NCBI GenBank assembly: GCA_964424205.1
Contig: CAYRIF010000202.1
Span: forward strand, 1-6,920
DNA length: 6,920 nucleotides
Direction: 5' to 3'
Source of the DNA: CAYRIF01 sp964424205
Lineage (GTDB): Bacteria; Bacteroidota; Bacteroidia; Cytophagales; Cyclobacteriaceae
A program made the position numbers and the translations under genes. Within the stretch, counting starts at the first letter, position 1; the number at the start of each line of letters is the position of its first letter. Positions 1-6,197 of the stretch are shown piece by piece. Under the pieces are notes generated by a model that was not told where the DNA came from, searched no databases, and saw only the letters and a program-made list of their open reading frames with translations.

Positions 1-6
1 ATTTTT

Positions 7-24
7 TCCCGATGGCTATCGGGA
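7..24. repeat. GC-rich perfect palindrome (7-bp arms, 4-nt loop)
   Basis: TCCCGAT, loop GGCT, ATCGGGA: a perfect 7-bp stem in AT-rich surroundings, preceded on the plus strand by six T. Read on the minus strand, the hairpin is followed by A residues. Read on the plus strand, no T-run follows it. It therefore does not make a standard intrinsic terminator in either direction from what is visible. Hairpins of the CCCGAT/ATCGGG type are, from memory, common between genes in Bacteroidota genomes, but that was not checked here. Confidence 0.55.
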
Positions 25-64
25 TCACATATACACCAAGCTAATCACATGAATATTCCGGGAT

Positions 65-105
65 AATACTTTTGAAAGAATAATTTCAAAGCCATTGAAA
101 GTATT
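65..105. repeat. Short nested inverted repeats
   Basis: An outer pair, aatacttt (65-72) and aaagtatt (98-105), surrounds an inner pair, tttgaaa (71-77) and tttcaaa (84-90). The two pairs share two bases, so they cannot both form completely. All arms are AT-rich and short, so this may be chance in a sequence of this composition. No neighbouring gene is obviously served by it. Confidence 0.25.
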
Positions 106-355
106 CAAGAGAATCCGCTAAAGACACAAATCAGGTATAAAAAAACAAGCGTCTTTTTTCTTAGTAAATTCCCATATGGCATTCATTTTAACATTACAGA
201 AAGTAATATTTTAATTGTAGCAGTATACCATACTTCTACAAACCCTGCTAAGTGGAAGGAAAGAATGTCAGTATTCTGTTCATGTTAGTGGTGCTTAAAA
301 TAGCGTCAGTTCATACTGATGATAAGTGATTAGTGGATCAAGCCTTCAATGCTGC

Positions 356-390
356 AAAAAAAACATCACCCATAAACGCAGGTGATGTTT
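356..390 (-). terminator. Intrinsic terminator of the nqrABCDE operon
   Basis: Read on the minus strand, a perfect 10-bp stem (AAACATCACC paired with GGTGATGTTT, arms at 381-390 and 361-370) with a 10-nt loop is followed directly by further T, giving eight T in a row at 356-363. It begins 25 bases after the nqrE stop codon. Stem, loop and U-tract all fit Rho-independent termination, and this ends the operon before any nqrF. Confidence 0.92.
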
Positions 391-415
391 CAATATTTTT
401 TAAAGAATTACTTCT

Positions 416-1027
416 CTACAAATTAATCCCAATAAAAGAAAGGAAGCCTAAGCCCATCAAACCAGTAAGAATCATGGTAATTCCTAATCCTCTCAAAGGT
501 TTTGGCACGTTAGAGTATTTCATTTTCTCTCTGATGGCTGCTAAAGCTACAATGGCTAAGAACCAACCGATGCCCGAAGAAAATCCGTAAACCGCAGATT
601 CAGTAAAAGTAAATTCTTTTTGAACCATAAAAAGTGATGATCCTAATATCGCACAGTTTACTGCAATCAGCGGTAAAAATATACCCAACGAACCGTACAA
701 TGCCGGTGAAAATTTCTCAATAATCATTTCTACTAACTGTACCATCGCTGCAATGATAGCAATAAACATGATAAATTGTAAGAAGTTCAAATCTACCGTT
801 GCAAAATCAGCACTAATCCAGGTCAGTGCGCCTTCTTTCAACACATACTCTAATAGCAACCAGTTAACCGGTACGGTAATTAGCAATACAAATACTACTG
901 CTAATCCCAAACCAATCGCAGTACTCACTTTTTTAGAGACCGCCAAAAAAGAACACATGCCCAAGAAATAGGCAAAGATCATGTTCTCTACAAAAATCGA
1001 TTTTACACCGAGGCTAATTAATTCCAT
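416..1027 (-). CDS. nqrE: Na+-translocating NADH:quinone reductase subunit E
   Basis: This 203-residue, almost wholly hydrophobic protein is an integral inner-membrane subunit of Na+-NQR. About six membrane helices can be read (roughly residues 6-30, 37-58, 82-102, 113-135, 145-165 and 180-202). The family signature FVENMIFAYFLG lies at residues 12-23. Cys25, in a GMCSF context, and Cys125, in VNCAI, match the two conserved NqrE cysteines that, with a pair from NqrD, hold the intramembrane iron centre carrying electrons from NqrF towards the NqrC flavin. NqrD and NqrE are homologous and sit in opposite orientations in the membrane. It starts 12 bases after the nqrD stop. AAAAGG directly abuts the ATG and is too close for a normal Shine-Dalgarno, so translation probably depends on coupling. 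RnfA/RsxA is the close paralogue, but the neighbours decide for NqrE. It is the last gene before the terminator. Confidence 0.96.
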   Translation of the reverse strand: MELISLGVKSIFVENMIFAYFLGMCSFLAVSKKVSTAIGLGLAVVFVLLITVPVNWLLLEYVLKEGALTWISADFATVDLNFLQFIMFIAIIAAMVQLVEMIIEKFSPALYGSLGIFLPLIAVNCAILGSSLFMVQKEFTFTESAVYGFSSGIGWFLAIVALAAIREKMKYSNVPKPLRGLGITMILTGLMGLGFLSFIGINL

Positions 1028-1039
1028 CCTTTTATTCTT

Positions 1040-1705
1040 TTAATGTTCTGTATAACCTGTTTTATACCTTTGTACCCAAATAATTATGCCGAGTATCATA
1101 AATGCACCTATAGGGCTTACCATCAAGCCATTTGGCACATAATTATGCCAACCTATTGCTTCAAATACTTTGAATCCGAAAAACGAACCTGACCCAAACA
1201 ACTCTCTAAAGAAAGCAACGGACAAGATAATCCATCCATAGCCAAAGCCACTTCCAAGACCGTCCAGTACAGAATCCCATGGCCTGTTACCCATGGCAAA
1301 CGCTTCTAAACGTCCCATGATGATACAGTTAGTAATAATCAATCCAACATAAACACCCACCACTTTTGAAACATCATATAAAAATGCACGTAACAATTGA
1401 TCGACCAAAATCACCAAAGCAGCAACGATGGCTAACTGTACGATGATTCTAATTCTATTAGGAATAACATTTCGCAATGCCGATATAATCAGGTTAGAAA
1501 ATACAGTCACAAATGTAACTGCAATCGCCATCACCAATGTTGGTTTCATCTGCACGGTTACTGCCAGGGCAGAGCAGATTCCCAATACTTGAATAGTAAT
1601 CGGATTATCATCCACCAAAGGATCTGAAACAAACTTCTTCCTTCTTTTCGAAAGTATCGCTTCTGTTTTCTTTTCAATTGGTTTTTCTAATGTCTCAGTA
1701 CTCAT
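1040..1705 (-). CDS. nqrD: Na+-translocating NADH:quinone reductase subunit D
   Basis: This 221-residue integral membrane subunit of Na+-NQR pairs with NqrE. A polar, lysine-rich N-terminal tail of about 30 residues precedes the family core, which opens DPLVDDNPITIQVLGICSAL. About six membrane helices follow (near 36-56, 57-77, 84-106, 114-134, 150-170 and 193-212). Cys44 (GICSA) and Cys127 (TNCIIMGR) are the expected ligands of the intramembrane iron centre shared with NqrE. The GRLEAFA stretch at 131-137 is also typical of the family. The start is supported by GAGGA nine bases upstream, and the gene begins 27 bases after the nqrC stop. RnfE is the nearest alternative, but the gene order nqrABCDE rules it out. 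Confidence 0.96.
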   Translation of the reverse strand: MSTETLEKPIEKKTEAILSKRRKKFVSDPLVDDNPITIQVLGICSALAVTVQMKPTLVMAIAVTFVTVFSNLIISALRNVIPNRIRIIVQLAIVAALVILVDQLLRAFLYDVSKVVGVYVGLIITNCIIMGRLEAFAMGNRPWDSVLDGLGSGFGYGWIILSVAFFRELFGSGSFFGFKVFEAIGWHNYVPNGLMVSPIGAFMILGIIIWVQRYKTGYTEH

Positions 1706-1714
1706 AGTTCTATA

Positions 1715-1719
1715 TCCTC
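1715..1719 (-). promoter_or_regulatory. Shine-Dalgarno of nqrD
   Basis: GAGGA on the minus strand lies nine bases before the nqrD ATG, in the 27-base gap after nqrC. It supports the chosen start. Most other starts in this window lack such a site. Confidence 0.6.
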
Positions 1720-1732
1720 AAATAACTAAAAT

Positions 1733-2470
1733 TTAGTTGGTAGCGACATCTTGGCTACTCTTTATTTTTTTAAAATACGCTTGATAATAATTCAAATATT
1801 TTTTCAACATACTATTTACGCCTTTGCCAGTCAGTGTTGCTCCTGACATTCCGTCAACCTGATTTTCGCCAAAAAGTGAAGGGTCATTTCGTTCCCCTTT
1901 CATCATTTCAATGCTGACTAACGAACCCTCCGATGACAATATTTTTTTACCCTTATACCTGCCTTGTACCTCAGGTGTCGTAATTCTAGCGCCCAATCCA
2001 GGGGTCTCTCCTTTATGATCCAAGGCGATACCCACCACCGTGTTCAAATCAGGTGCAATTGCTAAATATCCCCAAATTTTATCCCATAATCCATTGCCAT
2101 ACAAGGCAATAATATAACTATCAACCTTCTTTGGGTCTTTTTGGTTCATATATTTATAAACAGGATACAGCCTATCTTTAGGTGCCTTTTTATATTCCTT
2201 TTCCATGTTTAAATCAATGGGGTTCATGTTCTCAACCACATTTCCATCAAAACCAACAACCTCAGATTTTATTTTTTGGTCAAATATTTTCAGTATATCA
2301 TCACCCTCTTTTAGCTCAGTGACTGCTCCTAATATTTGTTTTTTTGTATCTAATTCAATGGCAATTTTTTGAAATGGTTTCAAACCAATTGCTGCCATGG
2401 ATAGCAATCCACCGATAACTACGGTAAGTATTGCTGCGAAAATTATTATATAACTATTAGACTGTTGCAC
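1733..2470 (-). CDS. nqrC: Na+-translocating NADH:quinone reductase subunit C (FMN-binding)
   Basis: This 245-residue subunit carries covalent FMN on the periplasmic side and passes electrons from the NqrD/E iron centre to NqrB. One N-terminal membrane helix (about residues 7-29) is followed by a soluble FMN-binding domain. Residues 124-137 (YGNGLWDKIWGYLA) and GETPGLGARI at 154-163 are family hallmarks. The flavinylation motif DGMSGATLT at 206-214 is intact: Asp206 is present, and Thr212, the last residue of SGAT, is the expected acceptor of FMN phosphate. Attachment needs the flavin transferase ApbE, which is not in this window. The start codon is GTG, with AGGAGG seven bases upstream, inside the end of nqrB. 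The next in-frame ATG would fall at residue 25, inside the membrane helix, so it is unlikely. The gene overlaps nqrB by 14 bases in another frame, suggesting coupled translation. RnfG is the related alternative, excluded by context. Confidence 0.96.
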   Translation of the reverse strand: MQQSNSYIIIFAAILTVVIGGLLSMAAIGLKPFQKIAIELDTKKQILGAVTELKEGDDILKIFDQKIKSEVVGFDGNVVENMNPIDLNMEKEYKKAPKDRLYPVYKYMNQKDPKKVDSYIIALYGNGLWDKIWGYLAIAPDLNTVVGIALDHKGETPGLGARITTPEVQGRYKGKKILSSEGSLVSIEMMKGERNDPSLFGENQVDGMSGATLTGKGVNSMLKKYLNYYQAYFKKIKSSQDVATN

Positions 2471-3779
2471 GTTTTAACCTCCTTTTCTTGTTTGACTGAA
2501 CTACAAAATAATCTATTAATGGGGCAAATACATTCATCAATAAAATTGCCAACATAATCCCTTCAGGATATGCACCGTTAAATACTCTTATCATAATGGT
2601 AAAAAAACCTATTAAAAAACCATATATCCATTTTCCTTTTTCTGTTTGTGCTGCTGTTACAGGATCTGTTGCCATAAACACCGCGCCAAAAGCCAAGCCA
2701 CCAATCACTAAATGGTACTGTGCTGGCATTGCCATGTATTCATTTAAATGTAAAGCATTCATTAACAAACCAGTAGCACCCGCACCTGCAAATACCGAAA
2801 TAATTATTTTCCAACTTCCCACACCTGTGAATATCAAAAGAAATGCGCCCAACAAACACATCAACACCGAGGTCTCTCCTATCGCACCTGGAATAAAACC
2901 CATGAACATATTGTATATTTCATAAAAGCCATCACCATAACCTGAATGTGCAAATGAATCCACCACACTTGTCCCACTATTCAAAGTTGCTGAAATTTCC
3001 TTTGCTTGTGCTACTAATGCACTGTTTTCTGTCGATGGAAATCGATCCGCCCTTTGAACAGCTTCAATAATCAAGTCCTTAGAAGCACTTGCTTTGTTAG
3101 AAGCCTCGGCGATAATTGACAAAGGTGTGGCGCCAGAATACCCAGCTACTATTTCTGCTTTTTCTTGTGGTAAATATGTCCACACATCACCCGACATATA
3201 AGTGGGATATGCAAAATACAAGAATGCCCTCGCCGTCAATGCCACATTAAAAATATTCATGCCGGTACCACCAAAAACTTCTTTTCCTAATACCACGGCA
3301 AAAGCCACCGCCAAGGCTAACATCCATAAAGGTATCGTAGCGGGCAACACCAAAGGAATCAACATTCCTGTCACCAAGAATCCCTCATTAATAGGATGTC
3401 TATTGATGGTACCAAACACAAACTCAATGCCCAATCCAACGGCATAGGAAACTGCTACAATAGGCAGTACCTTCTGGGCTCCAAACAAAAATGCCTCTAA
3501 GCTTAGGAATTCGACTCCTTTTCCCATTGCCAAATAATGTTGGTAACCTGTATTAAACATTCCGAAAATCAAACATGGAATCATAGCAATCACCACCGTC
3601 ATCATGAACCGCTTCATATCCACTGCATCTCGTACCTGCACACCTGTTGACTTGGTGGTAGTTTTTGGGGTAAACAGCAATGTTTCGTGCGCTTCAAAAA
3701 CAGCGTGGTATTTTTCCCACTTCCCTCCTTTTTCAAAGTTGGGTTTTTGCTTGTCTAAAAAGTTTCTTAAAAACTTCAT
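2457..3779 (-). CDS. nqrB: Na+-translocating NADH:quinone reductase subunit B
   Basis: This 440-residue protein is the largest membrane subunit of Na+-NQR. It holds covalent FMN and riboflavin, and quinone reduction and Na+ transport depend on it. An amphipathic cytoplasmic N-terminus (residues 1-55, opening MKFLRNFLDKQKPNFEKGGK) precedes about ten membrane helices, five between 57 and 192 and five between 293 and 427. Family motifs are RHPINEGFLVTG (127-138), GKEVFGGTGMNIFN (165-178), GAIGETS (298-304), MATDPVTA (369-376) and NGAYPEGIMLA (401-411). SGAT at 215-218 supplies FMN-acceptor Thr218. The preceding residues read AGY where DGY would be expected, so the usual Asp is replaced by Ala212. 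The stretch from about 224 to 290, between the FMN site and GAIGETS, looks longer than in Vibrio NqrB as I recall it. The gene starts 36 bases after nqrA, with no Shine-Dalgarno. Confidence 0.97.
   Translation of the reverse strand: MKFLRNFLDKQKPNFEKGGKWEKYHAVFEAHETLLFTPKTTTKSTGVQVRDAVDMKRFMMTVVIAMIPCLIFGMFNTGYQHYLAMGKGVEFLSLEAFLFGAQKVLPIVAVSYAVGLGIEFVFGTINRHPINEGFLVTGMLIPLVLPATIPLWMLALAVAFAVVLGKEVFGGTGMNIFNVALTARAFLYFAYPTYMSGDVWTYLPQEKAEIVAGYSGATPLSIIAEASNKASASKDLIIEAVQRADRFPSTENSALVAQAKEISATLNSGTSVVDSFAHSGYGDGFYEIYNMFMGFIPGAIGETSVLMCLLGAFLLIFTGVGSWKIIISVFAGAGATGLLMNALHLNEYMAMPAQYHLVIGGLAFGAVFMATDPVTAAQTEKGKWIYGFLIGFFTIMIRVFNGAYPEGIMLAILLMNVFAPLIDYFVVQSNKKRRLKRATV
2478..2483 (-). promoter_or_regulatory. 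Strong Shine-Dalgarno fixing the GTG start of nqrC
   Basis: AGGAGG on the minus strand, seven bases before the GTG of nqrC and inside the last codons of nqrB. It is the only full AGGAGG I see placed before a start in this window, and it decides the start in favour of GTG over a downstream ATG. Confidence 0.8.
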
Positions 3780-3786
3780 TTATTAT

Positions 3787-3816
3787 CTATTTAAATAGTG
3801 ACTACACCTAGTCGCT
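3787..3816 (-). other. Intercistronic hairpin and palindrome between nqrA and nqrB
   Basis: The 36-base gap after the nqrA stop holds a small stem-loop: GACTA and TAGTC arms at 3809-3813 and 3800-3804, loop GGTG on the minus strand, one A/C mismatch, then two more pairs. Next to it, sharing three bases, is a perfect 12-base palindrome CTATTTAAATAG (3787-3798). There is no T-run, so it is not a terminator. It could protect or define a processed mRNA end, or be chance. Confidence 0.3.
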
Positions 3817-5177
3817 TAACTATATTGAATTAAATCTAAACCCTGTCTTAATATTGCCTGAATGTCATGCTTTGATAAATCTACAAACTCACAAAGTGCC
3901 ACATCCTCTTCTATGACTTCATAAATTCCAAGCCCTTCCATCTCTTCAAAATCCTCTGCCAAAATGGATTTAATCAGGTAAGTAGGCAAAATATCCATCG
4001 GCATTACTTTTTCAAAAGTACCTGTCTGTACAAATGCCCGCTCTTCCCCATGAAAATTAGTATCCAATACATATTCCTTCTTAGGAAAAAACCTCGAAAG
4101 CAACCCAAAGGCCCTATGAACACTCAGTTTTTTTGTTGATGGCGTTATCCATCCTAAAAATTCGTGGTAGTCTCCTTCAGGAATTACTGTAATTTGATTA
4201 TCAAAAAATCCTAAATATCCTTTTGAATCAAGCTGCTGTCCAGTCAAAATATTCCCTCCAATAACTCTCACATGATCACTTTTTAAATTATCAGCAATGA
4301 ATCTGCCAATGCAAGCGCCAGTATATGTTTTATAATATTGTGGGGTTTTTACTTCCGACCCTGTCAAAGCGATGGTACGTGAAGCATCATATTTTCCCTC
4401 TAAAAACAATTTCCCAATCTGCACCACACCTACTGGACTGATGGTCCAAACAATATCGCCCTTATTAATAGGATCAATATGGTGAATCTGTACCCCCACA
4501 TTTCCCGCAGGGTGTACGCCTGAAAATTCGTTTTGTTGTACACCTTTCACATTCGAAAATAGCGTGGAAACTTCAGCATTCTTATTTATCCCTACATGCA
4601 CCTTATTGGTAAATTTATTTAGTATCGCTAGGCCTGCTTCAAAATACTTGTCCTCCCCTTTCAAAATATAAGCATAATCCGCCGCCAGTGGACTAGAATC
4701 AAACGTCGAAATAAATATCGCTTTCGGAGTAGCTTCATGATCCGCCACAGTTCCAAAAGGTCTTTGGACAATATTTGGCCAAACACCACTTTTCAGCATT
4801 GCTTCCTGACAGCTTTCTCTACTTAAATCTCCTAGATTTGAAATAGTATGCGTTGGAAATGATTCGTATTCAATTGTTTTATCAGCAAGGATCACAATTT
4901 CCAAGAGCTTCCGCTTTGCCCCTCGCTTTACCTCCACGATTTCACCACTTACAGGCGCTGCGTACATCACCTGCTCGTTTTTTCCATCAAATAAGATGGG
5001 AGTGCCGGCCTTCACATTATCACCTTGAGCCACCATTGGTTTGGGTCTCAACATGCCATGAAAATCGGGCGGTTTTATTGCAAATGTTTCGGGTTGTGCG
5101 ATTTCAGCAGTCTGCATTGCTGCTTTTCCTGCTAGTGGAATATCAAATCCTTTTTTAATCTTAATCGACTTTGACAT
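3816..5177 (-). CDS. nqrA: Na+-translocating NADH:quinone reductase subunit A
   Basis: This 453-residue protein is the cytoplasmic subunit of Na+-NQR, membrane-attached through the complex, and has been linked to quinone binding. The N-terminus (residues 5-20, IKIKKGFDIPLAGKAA) and the following barrel-like region to about 95, with DGKNEQVMYAAPVSGEIVEV at 64-83, are typical of NqrA/RnfC. Other family marks are RPFG (139-142), HPAGNVGVQIHHIDPI (222-237), IGKLFLEGKYDASRTIALTG (254-273) and a conserved C-terminal segment, GIYEVIEEDVALCEFV (417-432). The paired CxxCxxC clusters of RnfC are absent, which separates it from RnfC. Length is close to the usual 445-450. It is the first gene of the operon and is preceded by a 138-base gap with a candidate promoter. 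There is no Shine-Dalgarno before the ATG, only AT-rich leader. Confidence 0.97.
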   Translation of the reverse strand: MSKSIKIKKGFDIPLAGKAAMQTAEIAQPETFAIKPPDFHGMLRPKPMVAQGDNVKAGTPILFDGKNEQVMYAAPVSGEIVEVKRGAKRKLLEIVILADKTIEYESFPTHTISNLGDLSRESCQEAMLKSGVWPNIVQRPFGTVADHEATPKAIFISTFDSSPLAADYAYILKGEDKYFEAGLAILNKFTNKVHVGINKNAEVSTLFSNVKGVQQNEFSGVHPAGNVGVQIHHIDPINKGDIVWTISPVGVVQIGKLFLEGKYDASRTIALTGSEVKTPQYYKTYTGACIGRFIADNLKSDHVRVIGGNILTGQQLDSKGYLGFFDNQITVIPEGDYHEFLGWITPSTKKLSVHRAFGLLSRFFPKKEYVLDTNFHGEERAFVQTGTFEKVMPMDILPTYLIKSILAEDFEEMEGLGIYEVIEEDVALCEFVDLSKHDIQAILRQGLDLIQYS

Positions 5178-5218
5178 AAAATGTTATATAAAGAATCTAT
5201 TTGGGTTCTTAAACATGG

Positions 5219-5248
5219 CAAATTTAACAAAAATTTATACAATTAAAA
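5219..5248 (-). promoter_or_regulatory. Candidate promoter of the nqr operon
   Basis: On the minus strand TAAATTTG (5219-5226) matches the Bacteroidota -7 consensus TAnnTTTG exactly. TTTT at 5245-5248, 18 bases upstream, is a weak version of the -33 TTTG element. A start point a few bases past the box, near 5213, would give a 5' leader of about 35 bases before nqrA. It is the only such box I found in the ispH-nqrA gap. Exact -7 match, poor -33, so moderate confidence. Confidence 0.55.
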
Positions 5249-5272
5249 CCCTTATATGATTTATTGCCTGTT

Positions 5273-5291
5273 ATTTAAAATTATTTTAAAT
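5273..5291. repeat. A/T-only perfect palindrome after ispH
   Basis: A 19-base perfect inverted repeat (9-base arms atttaaaat and attttaaat around one central base) begins 24 bases past the ispH stop. It contains no G or C and has no T-run after it, so as a terminator it would be weak. It may bind a regulator of the nqr promoter about 50 bases downstream, or be a chance product of the AT-rich gap. Confidence 0.35.
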
Positions 5292-5315
5292 GGTATTGGT
5301 TTTTAATACAAATTT

Positions 5316-6197
5316 CTAGCCCTCAACCATCTCAAAATTCATTGTAATAATCGCTTTTTCTACTTGCTCCATCAACCACATCGGTGTACTTGTAGCGCCA
5401 CAAATACCCACTGTATCTGTAGGTCTAAACCAATCCAAGTCTAAATCAGTTTCATTCTCGATAAAATAACTTCTTTCATTGATATTTTTACATACCTGAT
5501 ACAATGCTTTACCATTTGAACTCTTTTTTCCACTCACAAAAATAATCACATCACTTTCTTTAGAGAACTCCGTCAATCTTGGCTCTCTATTAGAAACCTG
5601 ACGGCAAATACTATCATTTGCTATAAAATCAGCCTCATGTTCTTTTATTCTTTTTTCAATCAGTCCCTTTATATGATAAAAACCCTTTGTGCTTTTTGTG
5701 GTTTGACTGAACAAGGTCACAGGTCTTGAAAAATCTATTTTGTGCAAATCATCTTCCGAAGTAATAATAATCGCCTCTCTTTTGGTTTGTCCAGCCAATC
5801 CGTTCACCTCGGCGTGTCCTTCTTTTCCATAAATTACGATTTGCCCGTTTTTGCTTTTCACAACGTCATAGGCATTTTTTACCCTGTTTTGAAGTTTCAA
5901 AACCACCGGACAAGACGCATCAATAAGCTCTAAATTGTTCTTCAATGCCAACCGATAAGTCTCTGGGGGTTCTCCATGTGCTCGTATAAGCACTTTCGAA
6001 TCTCGAATATCTTCCATCTGATTCCTGTCTATTACTTTCAGCCCTAGTTTCAGTAGTCTCTTCACCTCCATATCGTTGTGCACAATATCCCCTAGACAAT
6101 ATAACGTGCCGCTTTCAAGCAACTCATCCTCTGCCATTTTGATGGCAAATTCTACACCAAAACAATACCCTGAATTTTCGTCTATTATTACTTTCAT
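5316..6197 (-). CDS. ispH: 4-hydroxy-3-methylbut-2-enyl diphosphate reductase
   Basis: IspH (LytB) is the cytoplasmic iron-sulfur enzyme that converts HMBPP to IPP and DMAPP, the final MEP-pathway step. The 293-residue product has the three cluster cysteines: Cys12 (SGYCFGV), Cys96 (DASCPVV) and Cys198 (NDSICRQV). Substrate-site residues are recognisable in VHN (His40), RAHGE (His74), GHAEVNG (His128 and Glu130), QTTKST (Thr167), SSNGKAL (Ser226 or 227, Asn228) and GATSTP (Ser270). The length is close to a normal single-domain IspH, with no S1-domain fusion. The ATG overlaps the cmk TGA as ATGA, with a GAGGTG stretch just upstream, so it is probably translated by coupling to cmk. Its presence implies that this organism makes isoprenoids, including the quinone side chain used by Na+-NQR, by the MEP route. 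Confidence 0.97.
   Translation of the reverse strand: MKVIIDENSGYCFGVEFAIKMAEDELLESGTLYCLGDIVHNDMEVKRLLKLGLKVIDRNQMEDIRDSKVLIRAHGEPPETYRLALKNNLELIDASCPVVLKLQNRVKNAYDVVKSKNGQIVIYGKEGHAEVNGLAGQTKREAIIITSEDDLHKIDFSRPVTLFSQTTKSTKGFYHIKGLIEKRIKEHEADFIANDSICRQVSNREPRLTEFSKESDVIIFVSGKKSSNGKALYQVCKNINERSYFIENETDLDLDWFRPTDTVGICGATSTPMWLMEQVEKAIITMNFEMVEG

Larger units (their letters stand above)
1..355. other. Non-coding stretch downstream of the nqr operon
   Basis: No gene is supported here. All six frames are interrupted by frequent stops, and the ATG-initiated frames I read on the minus strand run only about 2 to 15 codons. There is no nqrF-like start and no CxxxxC/CxxC ferredoxin-type cysteine pattern, so this is neither an intact nor an obviously decayed nqrF. 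I see no tRNA cloverleaf. It holds a GC-rich palindrome at 7-24, a small nested inverted repeat at 65-105 and AT-rich filler. It may be a plain intergenic spacer or the start of a longer one to the left. Confidence 0.6.

Noticed and set aside
67..74. Plus-strand TACTTTTG matching TAnnTTTG
   Set aside because: No TTG element lies at the right distance upstream and no plus-strand gene follows, so it is probably a chance match.
306..319. Small TCAGT/ACTGA hairpin near the terminator
   Set aside because: Only a 5-bp stem with a 4-base loop and no associated signal. Expected by chance in a sequence of this length.
1..355. Possible degraded nqrF after nqrE
   Set aside because: No frame on the minus strand shows ferredoxin-type cysteines or NqrF-like residues, and stops are frequent. 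The terminator also separates it from the operon.
333..590. Plus-strand open frame of 85 codons across the terminator and the end of nqrE
   Set aside because: It runs through the terminator hairpin and the opposite strand of nqrE. Its composition is a mirror of the NqrE coding sequence.
1724..1738. Palindrome aactaaa-a-tttagtt at the end of nqrC
   Set aside because: It is AT-rich, overlaps the nqrC stop codon and has no T-run or loop. Too weak to call as a regulatory site.
4853..5158. Plus-strand open frame of 101 codons opposite nqrA
   Set aside because: It lies antisense to the conserved N-terminal part of NqrA, has no recognisable protein features, and is explained by the codon pattern of the real gene.
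416..5177. An RNF (ferredoxin:NAD+) complex instead of Na+-NQR
   Set aside because: The NqrA homologue lacks RnfC iron-sulfur cysteine clusters, there is no RnfB, and NqrB has the NQR-type N-terminus. Gene order is A-B-C-D-E as in nqr.
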